Positions 24,926-37,972 of a stretch of DNA of 64,000 nt are shown one piece after another. Position numbers and translations under genes: made by a program. Source of the stretch: Eonycteris spelaea (Eukaryota; Chordata; Mammalia; Chiroptera; Pteropodidae); contig PUFA01000166.1 in NCBI GenBank assembly GCA_003508835.1, positions 2,280,001-2,344,000 on the forward strand, read 5' to 3'. The notes beneath the pieces are model-generated. The model searched no databases. It had not been told where the DNA came from and worked only from the letters and a program-made list of their open reading frames with translations. The stretch's first letter is position 1, and each line of letters starts with the position of its first letter.

Positions 24926-27500
24926 TAATCCTCTATTTATTAGGGTAGACAAAATGTCCAATATCAGGCATTATTGCCATCTCTTCACCCACAATTAGAT
25001 TAAACAAAAATATCAGAGCCTGTGGGTTAACAGGAAGCCTGGTCTTTAGTCTACATAGAGCTATATTCTTTCTGCTAGTATATGATGACATTTTCAGTTG
25101 CTTCTTAGTTGTCTCCAAGCATTAGGCAGAAAGAGAAATACCCTTTACACCAGTCTTCTCTACTGACCACAGACTCTACAAAAGAACTCTGCTATCTCTG
25201 CTTTCAGGGCTACAGCACTTGGTGATACAGGGAATACCCATCTGAGGTCCTACTCCTCAGGTGTAGGAGCAACCCAAGTCCCCACTATTTGTAGAATCTA
25301 ATAGTTTTGTATCCTTCTCAGTTTCTCTCTTCCCCTAGATTGGACCACTCCCTTCTCCGAATAATTCATCTCTATTCTCCAATTAGCCTACTTTAAAAAA
25401 TAAAACCATCTTAGCTCTTCCATGATGACTAAGAAGTCCTAGACTTCGACTTTTAAAGCTCTGGATTCTCTCTTTAAAGAGGGCTATGGTATAGAGGTGT
25501 GGCAGTACCTGTGTATCAGTTAGACTTGCATTCATCTGCAAATAATAAACCTACAGTTCCTCAAACAGGAACAGGTTTATTTTTCTCACTTAATAAGAAG
25601 TTAAATTCTGCCTTTGATTCTCCAAGTCAGTGATGTCAGGGTTGATGTGTCTGTGGTTCTCCTAATCTTTTTCTCATGATTACAAGATGGTTCTGCAGAT
25701 TCAGTCATCAATTCTGCATGCAAGAGAGGAAGAGGGGATAGAAGGGAAGAAGCAACACCAGTCTTATCTGGTTTCTTTTTCGGGAAAGCAGAATTTTTCT
25801 TAGAACCCCCTCCCTCTTGACCAGCAGGCCTCAGTTATGTCCCATGGGCCAGCACTGGTTCCCAGGGCCAGCTCTAGCTGCAAAGAAAGATGGAAAAGCA
25901 AGTTACCTGATTTTCAGGCTTATAGTAGGAAGCGTAAAAAAGAGGTTTGGGAATGGCTTTTTCGCAGCCATTTAACATTATTTTCCAAAACCTCTCATTT
26001 TTTCCTGATGAGTAAGACACAAGGCAGTGTTAATTTCTCAAAACCAATATCCTGGCACTTGTGTCATAGCAGGTTGTTACGTGAATATGTGTCCAGACAT
26101 ACGGGTAAGAACAGCTAGCTGTACTTCAGTAGGTCACAGAAAAGAAAGACTAGAGCATGCTGTACATCAGAAATGGGGAGGAAGTGGCCAGAGGACAAGT
26201 GTTTGAAGAGTTGGGAGTGAAATGGGAAAGAAGCACAGAGACATTGACACAGAGAAGCATACAGAAAATCACAGCCTGAGGTCCTAGAACCCACGAGGCC
26301 CATGTCAGGAGCAGAACAGGAAGAAATGTCACATGCTGTGCTGTAGCCACAGGCATCACATTTGTGAGAATATCAAAGAACATCCTCTGTGGACTGCCTA
26401 CACCTAGTTGGATGGGATTAAGAAATTCCAAGGGCCAGTCAAATTGATATTTGTTGTTACCATTATTTCAATCTTACCATATATTTGGACAGAAGTGGGA
26501 AAACATAAATTACATAAATCTGATATATCAATAAAGATGTACTTGATCGATATAGTTCATAATTTTGAAGAAAAGTTACTTTTACATAAATAAAAGCTAT
26601 CTGGTAGTTGAGAGGTCACAAAGTAAAAACACAGAAGCCAGAAAAATGGAGATTAAAATTCTCGATTTAATTCCATATTCCAGTTCCATAAGTTATGATT
26701 CTTTTTAAGCTATCAATTAAATTTCTTTTCTTCACATTGGCCCAAATCATCAGGAACTGTACTAGTATATGTGAATACATACACACAACAAAACTTGCTC
26801 TCTTGTCCCCTTTATTTTTACCAATTAATTTATCCATTCCACAAATATTTATAGAGCACCAACTTTTTCCTCCTACTCTTTCCTATTTCCTGTACTGCAA
26901 ACCTTAAGGGAGTCGAGATGTGAAAGGTAAGTGGTGCTTTGTATTGAGAAGATATTAACAGAAAATATATCCCCTCTGGATAGATATGCAGAAACTTCTC
27001 TTTTCTCCTCCAATCTCAAGTCCTGGTAGCAGAGATCAGTAATAAGAGGATCAATTACATGTCTAGCTCTACCACTATCATGCTGGGCATGTCACAAGAC
27101 TTCTCTCTGTTTTATTGCCTAAGACAAAAAAGTATTATTCCTTTCTTTTCCTTTCTCCTTTCATCTCTCACGTCAAACTACCTAACAGATCTATTACACA
27201 GATAAATGGGATATTGCTTCTCACATTTCTCTGGGAAAAAGTAAAACCAAACTATACATGAAAACATTTTTCTTCAATAGAGCTTTTATGCTTATCACCA
27301 ATGGGTCAGCTCAGGCAGAGGGCTGTGCCACTGCAGTGAGAGCATTAGAAAACTGTTGTCTGCATTTGTATGGCTGCCTTTTCTATTTCTAGATGTTAAC
27401 CAGAATGCATGTGTGCTTCCTTCATCGTCTTCACTAATACCTCAAAGTTACGTCCATGTATATTTTATCATCCTTTATAATTTCTTTTTTACTATCATAT
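24926..27500. other. Mostly unique sequence with small repeat remnants
   Basis: About 25515-25850 looks like an old repeat ('caggaacaggtttatttttctcac') that I cannot place. At 26830-26865 there is an L2 3'-end remnant ('attccacaaatatttatagagcacc'). ORFs on both strands at 25837-26431 overlap and lack motifs. No gene is seen. Confidence 0.4.
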
Positions 27501-27504
27501 TTAT

Positions 27505-28565
27505 TTATGCAAACTATATTTGATGAGTACCTACAATGTGCCAGGCACTCACTGTTAACAGCATTGGGGATCCAAGAGTGAATGAGACAAAAGTTCCCAA
27601 ACTCTTGAATCTTACATCTTTATAGGAGTGACATACAATAAACAAATAAACACGCACAATGTCAGGGAGTGATAAGAACTAGAAAGAGAATAAAGCAGGC
27701 CAAGAAGATAAAGAGGTGAAGAAGAAGTGCTGTTTTCATAGTTTAATTTAGTAGTAAGGGGAGTCCTCTCTGAAAAGCTGACATTTGAACAGAGACATGA
27801 ATGAATGAAGACGAGAGCCATCATAACATCCAGAAGAATAACATTCTAGGCAGGAAAAGCACAAATGCCAAAGCCTCAAAGTGGGAATATGCAGAGAAAA
27901 CTCAAGAAATAACAATAAGAGTAGTAGGGAAGCTGAGCAGAGAGTCAGGCAAAGACCAGACCATGTAGAGCCTCATATGTCATGGTAAGGATTTTACTAT
28001 GATGTGGAGCCATTTAAAAAATATACACAAGGAAATGACATGTTCAGACTTAGTTTTTAAAAAGTCTCTCTGACTGCTGTATAGAGAATAGAACAAAAGG
28101 GTGGAATCTAAGAGATAAGTTGGGAATCTACTAATCACATTAGTTGGGAATCACATTAGCTCAGATCCTCCCTTTGCTTAGAGATGATAGAAAACAGTGT
28201 CTTGAACTAAGATAACAGTCATAAAGGTGGTGGGAAGTGGTAAAACTGTGATATAGATTAAAAGTTAATCTAACAGGGGGAAGTTGATTAGGCAGAGAGA
28301 TATAGAAGTATCAAATTTAGAAAAAGGGCTGGGGCTTAAAACATGAATTTAGGAGTCATAAATAAATTTGAGAGTCATAAACTTAAGAGTCATAAATTTC
28401 TCAATTGGAGAAATGTTTAGAAAAAGAGGGTGTGATCAATTATATCAAATGCTTTTGAGAGGCTAAGATTGAGTGAAAATTGACCATTAGATTTAGACAT
28501 CTGAAGGTCAATGGCAACTTTACCAGAATGGATTCAGTATTGTCTTAGGATCAAAATCCTCAGAG
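27505..28565 (-). repeat. Long L2-like element, antisense
   Basis: Starts with the reversed L2 3' end ('gagtacctacaatgtgccaggcactc', 'gtgaatgagacaaaagttccc') and continues through 'gctgacatttgaacagagacatgaatgaa', 'attctaggcaggaaaagcac', 'ccatgtagagcctcatatg' and 'tatatcaaatgcttttgagaggctaag'. The same series of words recurs at 46.4-50.5 kb. It is ancient. Confidence 0.65.
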
Positions 28566-28599
28566 TTTGATTAGATATTTATTATTGAAGATCTATTAT

Positions 28600-28735
28600 A
28601 TCAATCTCCCCAGCTAGATTATAAATTTCATGAAAGTAAAGATGATGTTTCTTTTAGTCACTATTTTATTTTCATTGTTTGGAACAGTGCCTGGCACATA
28701 GTAAATGTTCCATAAATATTTGTGGAATATTCTGT
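28600..28735 (+). repeat. L2 3' end
   Basis: 'ccccagctagattataaatttcatgaaagtaaag' through 'acagtgcctggcacatagtaaatgttc' and 'aaatatttgtggaat' is the L2 3' UTR end. Confidence 0.85.
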
Positions 28736-29396
28736 TTTGTTCAGATTATTTCAAAGAAATTGACTGTTGTGAATTTCTTTGAGGTTGTAGTGTTTGAGGA
28801 TTTAGCAGAATTATAATGGAATGGGATGCGGTATTTTATAAAGCCATTGAAGAACCATTCAATTACTATGATAAATATTGACTAAGTTTAAAATGTGTGT
28901 GTGTTTTCAAGACTACAGTGTAAATATGTACATGATATACCTAATATTTGGTAACATGGGATTTTAAAATATGTGCATGTTTTAACTATTACTTGGTGTA
29001 GAAAGTAAAGAACTACCTTTGAGGGAGAAAAAGAGGGAAGGAGAAATTTCTCTTTAGATTATTTTCCTGAGAGAGAAAAATAAAGCATTCCAGTGTGCAC
29101 TGAGCAAGGCCTTTATCTTTAAGCACATTTCCTGTACATATTCACTCAGTTAGGCCACAGTATTGATTTTAGGATAGGTAAGATCTAAGATTAGTCATTT
29201 GTTCACGTTAGCTCAGATCTCTTGCTTCACTTCCTAGAACCAGATTAAATACCATGAAAAATTCAGCAATTTTTTTCTCAGATCACTAAGAAATGTTTGG
29301 TAAGTTACTGCTTTAGTGCATAAAATAGCTTCTGCTAACCAAAAACTGTAATGTAGCTTCCTAATGGTATCTAATTTGCTCTGTGTTTGTGGATTT
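28736..29396. other. Unique sequence
   Basis: No gene or clear repeat is seen. Confidence 0.4.
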
Positions 29397-29408
29397 AAAA
29401 TCTGGTTT

Positions 29409-29578
29409 GGGAAGCTAAGCAGAGTTGGGTCTGGTTAGTACTTGGATAGGAGACCACCTAGGAAGACTGGGTGCTATCGACATAAAAAATTTAAAAAGTA
29501 AGGGATTGTAAACTGACAAGGTCCTTGCAATCTGTGAGGTCAATCAAGGGTTGCCACGCTTAAAAAAAATTTTTTTTA
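29409..29578 (+). mobile_element. 5S rRNA-derived retroelement (SINE-like), 5' truncated
   Basis: From 29409 the sequence follows vertebrate 5S rRNA from about nucleotide 46 to its 3' end (GGAAGCTAAGCAG, CTGGTTAGTACTTGGAT, GGAGACCACCT, GGGTGCT), keeping recognisable A-box and C-box parts of the internal promoter. After about 29485 it runs into roughly 75 bp of non-5S sequence and then A8 (29562-29569) followed by a T-run. A perfect 12-bp direct repeat, AAAATCTGGTTT, flanks it (29397-29408 and 29579-29590), and the left junction is TT|AAAA. This is L1-type retrotransposition, not a 5S gene copied in a tandem array. 5S-derived SINEs are known in fruit bats, and a one-off 5S retropseudogene or chimera is the alternative. 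Confidence 0.75.
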
Positions 29579-29590
29579 AAAATCTGGTTT

Positions 29591-31650
29591 GATGAGTAAC
29601 TAACTATACAGAGTAGAAATCTAGATGTGAGTAGCCACATGCCGTGTGGAATCATGATTAAAATTAGACAGGCCAACCAGATATGAAGATGACTAAAAAT
29701 ATACTCAGGAGGAAATAGGGACCATTTAGAGAGGTCACAAGACTCTTGTCATGTTAAATATGCTTCCGACAGTGACAGTGAATAAAAATGGGCCTCTTGG
29801 AAAAGTATCTTTGAGAAAAAAAAAGAGAAATGAAAATTTCCCAGAATTTCCCACTTTATTAATATACAATGTGTTTACCAACCAAATTATCACACTGAGG
29901 GAAACTGTTCGGGGAAGGCAGAACTCATTTGGTGAGTGACTGGTTTATAACCAAAATGCAAATTGCAACGTATTGCAATAGTACTGAACTCTTCTAAGCC
30001 TTAACATCACTGGAACCTCCAATCCTGAAAAATATGCTAAAGACTAGTATGGTATGCCTGAACAACTTCCTCTTGCCCTGTGAACAGAAAAGGGAAAGGA
30101 GAGTCACAGGACCGGGGTCTAGGCTGATGGTTGTTATCATGATCTTTTCAGGCTCCACAGGCCTAGAAGCTGAACTATCCTTTCCCTTCTTAAATATTGG
30201 GTTTGAAAAATAATTCCATTTTATATGTTTTAGAGGACAGAATTAATGCTAGCTCTTTCTATGTGTTTGTGAATATAAACTTTAGTCATTTAGGTAGAGG
30301 AATATTTGCTTCATTTAAAGTCTATGGCTGAAAGTCTATTCATTCTCAAATTGCCTCTACCACTGGCAGGTAAATCTGGTTAAGCAGAGACAAATATGTA
30401 AACCTGCAATGCCAATGAAGTATTAAAGACACCCCTACAGAAAAAAGGAAGAAGTGGTAAGTTCTATTGGGCAGATACTCATAGAGCTTCGGAGAGGGCT
30501 TTTAGGCTGAATCCTATATGGTAGTAGGTTAGCAGCTGTGGAAGGAGGGGTAGAAAGAGCAAAAGGTGACAGTGATGGAGGTGGGAAATAGCCTGGTGAT
30601 TTGAGGGCCTATAAATAGCAAAGTTATCATAGTGCAGAAAGAGAGAGGTGGAGAGAATTTTAAGAGTCAGGGGGTAGAGGCTGAGGGAAGTTGAAGAGAG
30701 AGCAAGATAAAAAAAAATAGCAGATGGTGTAAACTTCCTCTGGAGAAATATTGGTAAGCAAGAAGAGGTATCTTCTTCTCTGAAACTCCAACAGACTTTG
30801 TGCTTAGAATGGGAATATGGTGATGCGTTAGTCAGCCTGCTTCATAGGATTCATAAGCCAAAATACTATCTTGAAACTACAAAACCAATTATTTGCCCTC
30901 CACTTGTTCTTTAGTTGGTTGGGGTTCTTGTTGAGGTGACCTGAACTTCTATTTCCAAGAAATCTGAGCCCTTAATGGTCTTGCTTTTGTGGTGTTACTA
31001 GCGTCCCCTACTGATTTTTAATTTTGGCTATAGAGAAGGTGTATCTGGGGGTCACCTCTCTGCCCCATTGTGCTACAATAACTTTTCTTCCCTTCATAAT
31101 CAGAATTAACCACCCGGCCTACACTTGAACTTTTCTTTCTGTTTGCCAAGAAATGGCAAGGTAAGAGTTTCATTTTCCAATTCAGTGGAATTTTTAATAT
31201 GTCTCTTGACCAAAGCCTTTTTTCTTTGAATCGTAAATCCTAAGGCCATTGCACCTTCCAGGAAGGTGGGCAATGAGGTGTACTGCGTCAAGTTCTAACC
31301 CTAGGAGGATGTTCCTTCCCAATAGCCCTTCAAGGCCACCGTAAAGTGGGCAGAACGTGCAGCAGTAGTCCTAATTGTGCTAGTGTCTGTATATTGGGGA
31401 AGAGCCATTTGAAAACCAGACTTGATACTTTCTTCTTTAGTCGAAAGTTGAGAATGTTTCCCGCAGGTCATATATGTGGGCTGGAGGAGGACTGATCTCC
31501 AGCTCCTGAAGTCAGAGGCAGGGGACCCTGTCACACCAAGACCACGAATAAAGTCTCAGTGGGGGGTCTCTCTCTTGGCAGGTTTCAAGCCTCCACCACC
31601 TATATTCATCTAAAAGTTTTCAATACTTTAATATTTTAAAAAACTTTAAA
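29591..31650. other. Unique sequence
   Basis: No gene is recognised. Minus-strand ORFs at 31106-31291 and 31301-31534 lie end to end in one area and might be a decayed coding copy, but neither matches anything I know. No poly(A) tail or target duplication was found. Confidence 0.35.
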
Positions 31651-31654
31651 TCTT

Positions 31655-32075
31655 TATTCCATCTGAAAGTTCAGGATCCAGCTTTCTTCTTTTTCTAAAT
31701 GACTAGACAGTTATATGAATAACACATTTCTTTTTACCACATTATTATATAATCGAATTCCATTCATATTAGGATCTACTTCTGTACTTAATATTTTGCT
31801 TTATTCATCATCTATCTATTCCTGTAGAAGTGGCTGAGCAGTAAATACTGGAGTTTAAATAAGATTCTTCTATATTAGGATCTTTCTGGTTATTTTTGCA
31901 TATTTTTATTCTTCCAAATTTTAAAATTATTTTTCCAAGTTCCAAAATGATTTCATTAGAATTTCATTGGGCTGTAATAAATTTCTAGGTTGATTTTATT
32001 AAAAACTGACATCTTTACAACAAATGTGTCTTCAAGAATATGACATATCTCTATTTCTGTAAGCTTTCTTTCTCA
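31655..32075 (-). mobile_element. L1 ORF2 fragment, antisense
   Basis: 'ctggttatttttgcatattttta', 'ccaagttccaaaatgatttcatta', 'cattgggctgtaataaatttctagg' and 'actgacatctttacaac' are reversed L1 ORF2 words. A small TTG repeat lies just downstream at about 32101-32117. Confidence 0.75.
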
Positions 32076-34980
32076 CTGGAAACTGTTAAGTGACCATTTT
32101 GTTGCTGTTGTTGTTGTTACCAGTCCTACTGTGAGAACCAAGTTCAATAAAATGTAATCATTTCATGTTAGATCACCAACTACTCTTGACATAAATTAAT
32201 GTAAATACATGGATGTATTATTAAAAACTATGTTGTGATAATTAACTATTTAAGAGTCCTGGTTTGGATTTCTTTAAAACTGAATATAGAGGGATGGCCA
32301 GTTAAAACAAACAAACAAACAAACAAAAAACTCCTTGAAAATTCAAAACACTCAGAAACCACCAATGTGTATTTTTGTTATTTGTCTGTGAAGGATGTCT
32401 TTTATTGAAAAATTGTGTTATTATTCCAAGCAGGAATGGAAGCTATAATGTTATCTTGGCCACATCTGAGAATTGTTTGCATAAGTGCACTGGCTAGAAG
32501 CCACATCTACTGGTCCAAAAGCAATTCTAATATTGACAAGACAATAAAGAAGAGTGGTTTATGCCAAGTTGTTTAACAAAGCTTGCCAAGGAAATCACCA
32601 TGCCTGTTTTCCTTTTCTGTTGTGCACCCAGGAGTGCCCAGCACAATGCCTGGTGTACAGTTGGTGCCTAACTATTTGTTGAAGGAATAAATGGAGTTTT
32701 CAGCAAGGATTTATATGTATGCTTTGTGAGGTAAAAATTCGAAGAGTATAATATGCTGCCAGCCTGGTTAAAATCCCCACCGCCACCCCACCAACTTCTG
32801 AATTGGTAGCTGAGATTGTTGAGACCCCTTGTTTTTGCCTCACCTGATAACCTTCTCCAGGATCTGCTTTTGAAGCTTGGTCAGTTTACTTTCTGTTCCA
32901 GTAGTGGGTGTTCCCAAAGAGCTGGCTTCTGTTTTCCTCTCACCAGCTTTCTGTTGCCAAAGATCCTTTGTGCTTCATACCCAGCCAAGTCATAAAACCT
33001 TGAACAACTACACTGACATTTTATTGCTGGCCTTGGAATCAGAGAGCGCCACATTACAATTTGAGTTTTGGAATAACACTTTAATGACAGACTATGCCTG
33101 GTCTCATTTTCATGATGAGTAGGCTGGTGGGCTGGAATGAGTCAATCATAGACAGAAAAGGGCAATGACAATACTTGTTATTCACAGTTCCAGATATGAG
33201 GAGTTTATATATAAACATGATGTTAGGTCAAAGGGAATGCAGAGTGAATGAGAAGCATGTCCATCCAGGTAATCAATGCAGAAGACTCTGAGGCTGGTAT
33301 ATTAGAAACGGAATATAGAGCCAAGGGATTAGACCAGAGAATGTTGAAGGACATATCCAAGATAGCTGCAGCCAAAGCCAAGCTTTCTTATGTACTCTCA
33401 GCGATACATGAAATGGGCAGTTTGAATTTATTTAAATTCCAAAGATGGAGGAGACATAATGGAGAATGATTGTTAAAGAGATAGACACAACTGTTAGGAG
33501 GCTATTGCATCTAAGCAAGCATTATTTAAAGATTAGAGAGTCACAGTGGGAACTCTAGAGGGTCCGGAAACAGATTCTAAAACCACTTCAGAAATAGAAT
33601 TATTTCTGTGGAAACGAATGGTTGCTTGTCTCACCAAAAGTCATGAATACTAGTGGTATTAGTTGAGGCAGGGAAGAAAGAACAAAAGAGAAAATCAAAT
33701 GATCAATAGGCATTGTGAAACTTCATGAGTCCTTTTAAAAGTGACTGTTTAAGATACATTATCATTATTGCTCATGTAAGAGTGACATCCTTAAAAATTA
33801 CTTCCATTTTAACTGTTCTAGGAGTGTGACTTACCCAGGGTTACAAAGCAGCTTGGAGTCATACCTGTGAAAATAGTTTAGGGCTTTTAATCTTCATGAA
33901 CTACTATCGGACTCCATTCCTGTTTTCAATTCAACTCTCAGAGTCCCAGTGCAACTCTGGAACACACACACACGTACTCTCTCTCATAATTTTTAAAATG
34001 TGATTTCCAGGACTAAAATAAAAAAATGATTTCCCTATTATCAATACTTTCAGATATAGATAGGTAGATAAAAAAATAAATGTATAAACATTGTTAATTG
34101 ATTTGAGAACTAGGGAGGTGACCTCATTGTTTATACCTGTTTCAGGAACTCTAGAGAGATCAGTAAGACCACTGGTTCCTCCCTCTCTCTTCCTTGTCCT
34201 CCTTTTCTTTCCTTCATCTTCCCTTTCACTCCTTTAATCCTTCTTCCTTTCTACTTTCTTCTAGAAAACATTTATGGAGTGCTAGTGATGTGTCAGCTCA
34301 TGCTGGGCTCTGAGAGGCACAAAATAAAAAGATCAGGTCTCCCAACCTCTTGGCTAGGGAGAGTCATATTTGCATAATGAAATGACCCTCAGAGAAGAAT
34401 CAAGGGGCTTGAGTGGTATTTGAATGCTGAAGGGCTAACACTCAGATACAAGGATGAAAAAGGATAATCCCAGCAGGAGAAGCCTGAGGTATGGGAAGGG
34501 AGTGAAGGATATGGAACACAAGGTCAGGGGCAGTAAGGATGGGTGAGAGTACAATAGAGCATTGTGTGACACAGATAAATGGCCAACCCCCCACTGCTCC
34601 CCAGCACACACGGGGGGGGGGGGGCTCTGAACTTGAAAGAGTCAAGTGACTCCCTTTGGCAGGCCAAAAGAGATGCAAACTCTTAGAGGCCAGATCATCC
34701 GAAATTGGCTGAAAGAACATCCTACTTAGGGAAAAAAATCTCTCTTTTGGTTGTAGAAAGAGCTGGAGCTTTTAGCAAAGCTGGGTAGTGGGGAGGAGGA
34801 GGATATTTCATATAAAAATGAGAGAATGAAGTACTGAGAGGGGAAGTTGTGCAGTAGGTGGAAAGAAGAGTCGGAAGACATTTTAATTTTCTCTCAAAAA
34901 CACTTGCGAGCTGAGCAATCTTGAGCAAATAATTGCTATGAGCTCTGATTTTCTCTGTACGAATCCCAAGTGATGATAAT
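32076..34980. other. Unique sequence with small repeats
   Basis: Holds an (ACAA)n tract at 32305-32326, an L2 3'-end remnant (plus) at 32620-32690 ('cacaatgcctggtgtacag'), an L2 remnant (minus) at 34265-34340, pyrimidine-rich sequence at 34170-34260 and a run of 13 G at 34612-34624. No gene is seen. The ORFs at 32877-33122, 33248-33469 and 34442-34928 are not supported. Confidence 0.45.
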
Positions 34981-34984
34981 GAGT

Positions 34985-35200
34985 GGTTCTAGTTATTGAA
35001 TTATGTGAATTACTTTCTAATCCTTACAACGACCCTATGAAATAATTGTTATTATTATTCCCATTATACAGATGAGAAAACTGAGGCTTAGGGAGGTTGG
35101 ATACATTCTCAAAATTTACACATCTAGTAAATGGCAGAGCTGGAATTTGAACTCATGTCTTGACTTAAATCCTGTGTTCCTAACCATTTACTCGCTTCTG
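34985..35200 (-). repeat. MIR SINE, antisense
   Basis: 'ccttacaacgaccctatgaaat', 'ccattatacagatgagaaaactgaggc', 'ggcagagctggaatttgaac' and 'taaccatttac' follow the reversed MIR almost from end to end. Confidence 0.9.
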
Positions 35201-35565
35201 CCTCTCTTCCAAGGGTTTGTATGAAAGACTAAATGAGGTAAAGTTTTACTGAAATATTGGTTATTAATTTGACTATGAAATGCCTAATTGTTCTGACACT
35301 AAAGATCTTAGCCAAACTGTTCTGATACAATCTTAGTTTATTTAAAGAATAGGTTTAAGTCTGTGTTGTAAAGTAGTTTTTCAGCATAATTACTGGGTTT
35401 TTTTACTAACAATTTTCATTCATTTTCAAATTTTTAATTTGATCATTTAATTATTTTTTGAGAAAAGAAAAATTTTTTGATACTACAAAAATGGTTAGAA
35501 ATAATTAGCATACTCTTGTCAGGGCATATACTTTTAATAACTGTGATTATATACGGCCATTCTTT
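35201..35565. other. AT-rich unique sequence
   Basis: No gene or clear repeat is seen. Confidence 0.4.
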
Positions 35566-35569
35566 TCTC

Positions 35570-35770
35570 GCTTCAGCAGTGACGTAGAAAGGGTTGTGTG
35601 ACTAGGAGTCTGGAGACCTGGGTTCTAATCCAAGGTCTGAATTCATTGTCCTGAGTTTATCTCAGGTCAGCCACCCTCTTTGTGTGATATTGATTCATGT
35701 TTAAAACAGGGGATTAGATGAGATGACTGGCAAAATCCCTTGCAGCATTAATAGCCTATGATTCTTTATA
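35570..35770 (+). repeat. MIR-family SINE
   Basis: 'gactaggagtctggagacctgggttctaatcc' and the tail 'gattagatgagatgactgg ... tgattctttataatt' are MIR-family signatures. Confidence 0.75.
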
Positions 35771-36004
35771 ATTTTAGAAGTGGACAAATTTCAGAAGTAA
35801 ATAATTTTAAATCCATTTTGATTGTAAGATTATTAATAATATTATATTGAGGGGCTCTAAGCAAGTACTAGAAGAAAAATAAACTGAAATTGAAGAAATT
35901 TGACTAGATAAGTTTTAAGTTCTTTTCAACTCTGAAATTCATCATCCAATAGTACTACATTGTAATCCCATAGCACTTGTATTTGATTTATCCTTTTTGA
36001 TCCT

Positions 36005-36165
36005 CAGAGGGGCAATATAAAATAGTGAGGATAGTGATGTTATTCACACTCTACAAATGAAGGAACTAAAGATTAAATGGTGGCCTCAAGTTACTAGGCT
36101 AGTCAGGGACAGAGCTAGGAAGAGAAGCTTTCTGACACATGCTCTATGCCACAGCATTCCCCAGC
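36005..36165 (-). repeat. MIR SINE, antisense
   Basis: 'ttcacactctacaaatgaaggaactaaag', 'ggacagagctaggaag' and 'acacatgctctatgccacag' are in reversed MIR order. Confidence 0.65.
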
Positions 36166-36169
36166 TCAA

Positions 36170-37385
36170 TAAACATTAACTGTTAAAGCAGTTTGCTTTA
36201 GAAAAATACTAGATTTCCTAGTGCTAACGTTCATGTGTCTTATTTTTCTCTCATATTTTGTCATTTTACTGCCTTTATTTTATCTTCCAGGTAACCAACT
36301 GATCTTCTATTGTGTCTGTTATTATTTAGCTATTCCATTGAAATTTTTATTTTTCTTTCCAAGAACTTTTTCATGTTCTTTGTTACTTTTCATCACAAAC
36401 TATGATTGTCTTAAGAATGAGGTGGTTATAAATCCTCTGATGATACTAATTAGCATTTTTATTGCTCTTTCCAAAATTGTTTAAAATATTAATTTTCTTA
36501 ATTAGCTAATGTAAGTGTTAGGAATGTGAATGATTTGTGCATGTTATTAAAATTCCCTTTAACTGCATGGATTGTCTTTTTCTTTCAGCCTCAGTTTATT
36601 TATCTAAGGCTTTCCCTTTCATATTGTTTTTCTCACAATTTGGTGTTCTCTGTTGTCCATTTATATGAATGAATTAAGAACTAAACAAACACTTTAATTT
36701 AGTATAGGTAGCCTGTGTAATTTTCCTCTTCAGTTGTGTAGATTTGTTTCTCCAAGAAGCTGTTTCCCTTGAATAAAATGAATGACAGTAGTTTTTGTGT
36801 AAGTAGGTGGGGCTTGTGGATAGGAAGGCTTCCCTGTGGTTTCCTGTGGGCGAAAAGCAAGTAAGCGTGCAGGGAAACCCAGAGGTTTCCAGGTGAAGAG
36901 GGTGGAGGTGCATTTTAAATTATTTCTCTTCTGAATTTATTGCAGAGATTCAAAATTTCTTTAATATCTCCTCTTAGGCCACAAAATTCTCGCCAGGAAC
37001 ACTCTCCGAGGTGATGACTTGCTTTCTAGAGGGCAATGCTCTGGTTTTAGCCTTAGGGCAAAAGTTTCAGCTGCCAAACTCTGTTTACACAGGTCAAAGG
37101 AAAGGGGCCCAGCTGTCCCTAGGCAGTGAATCCAGTTCTTTAATGAGGCCACTGATGATTGCCCCACAGCCCATCACTGTATTATTGACTGAGTGTGGGT
37201 TCCCTTCTGGGGACTCCCTGGGAAAACACATGCTCATTTCTTATGCCTGCAGTCTTTGCTACACGTTTTCATCAGTCCATCCATCTGCTTTCTATCTTTC
37301 AGAAATGTCTCAAAACTTCTCATTAAAATATTAGTAAAATATAGAAAAATATTTATTACTTTCTTGGTCCATCTGGATAGTCTTT
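36170..37385. other. Unique sequence
   Basis: No gene is seen. ORFs of 66-107 codons at 36221-37334 overlap on both strands and lack motifs. Confidence 0.4.
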
Positions 37386-37389
37386 CGGC

Positions 37390-37970
37390 ATTTGTCCTTT
37401 TTTTTTTATTGTAGTTAAAAATGTATAATGTGAAATTTATCATTTTAACCATTAAGTGTACAATTAAGTGGCATTACAAACATTTTCATTGCTGTGCAGC
37501 CACCGCCACCATCCTTTTCCAGTAGTCTTTCTTCTTGCAAAACTAAAAGTCTGTACCCATTAAACATAATTCCCTATGTCCACCTCACCCCCGGCCCTGA
37601 CAGCCACCATTCTACTTTCTGCCTCTGTTAATTTAACTACTGTAGATACCTCAGGTAAGTGGAATCATACATATTTGTCCTTTTGGGTCTGGCTTATTTC
37701 ACTTAGCACAATATTTTTAAGGTTCATCCACGTTGTAGCGTGTGTCAGAATTTCATTCATTTTTAAGACTGAATGATATTCCATTGTATGTATATGCCAC
37801 ATTTTGTTCGTTCATTTGTCCATCAATGGACACTTGGGTTGCTTTCACTTTTTGGCTATTGTGAGTAATACTGCTATGAACATGGGTGTACAAATATCTG
37901 CTGAAGTCCCTGCTTTCATTTTTTTAGATATATACCCAGAAGATGAAATGCTGAGTCACATGGCACTGTC
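37390..37970 (-). mobile_element. Old L1 3' end, antisense
   Basis: 'catttcattgctgtgcagccacc', 'gtaagtggaatcatacatatttgtcc', 'gactgaatgatattccattgtatg', 'tccatcaatggacacttgggttg' and 'gctatgaacatgggtgtac' are in the reversed L1 order. The ORFs at 37576-38055 belong to it. Confidence 0.9.
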
Positions 37971-37972
37971 TT

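Noticed and set aside
29398..29485. Functional 5S rRNA gene
   Set aside because: The first third of 5S is missing, there are many substitutions, and a target duplication shows that it is a retrotransposed copy.
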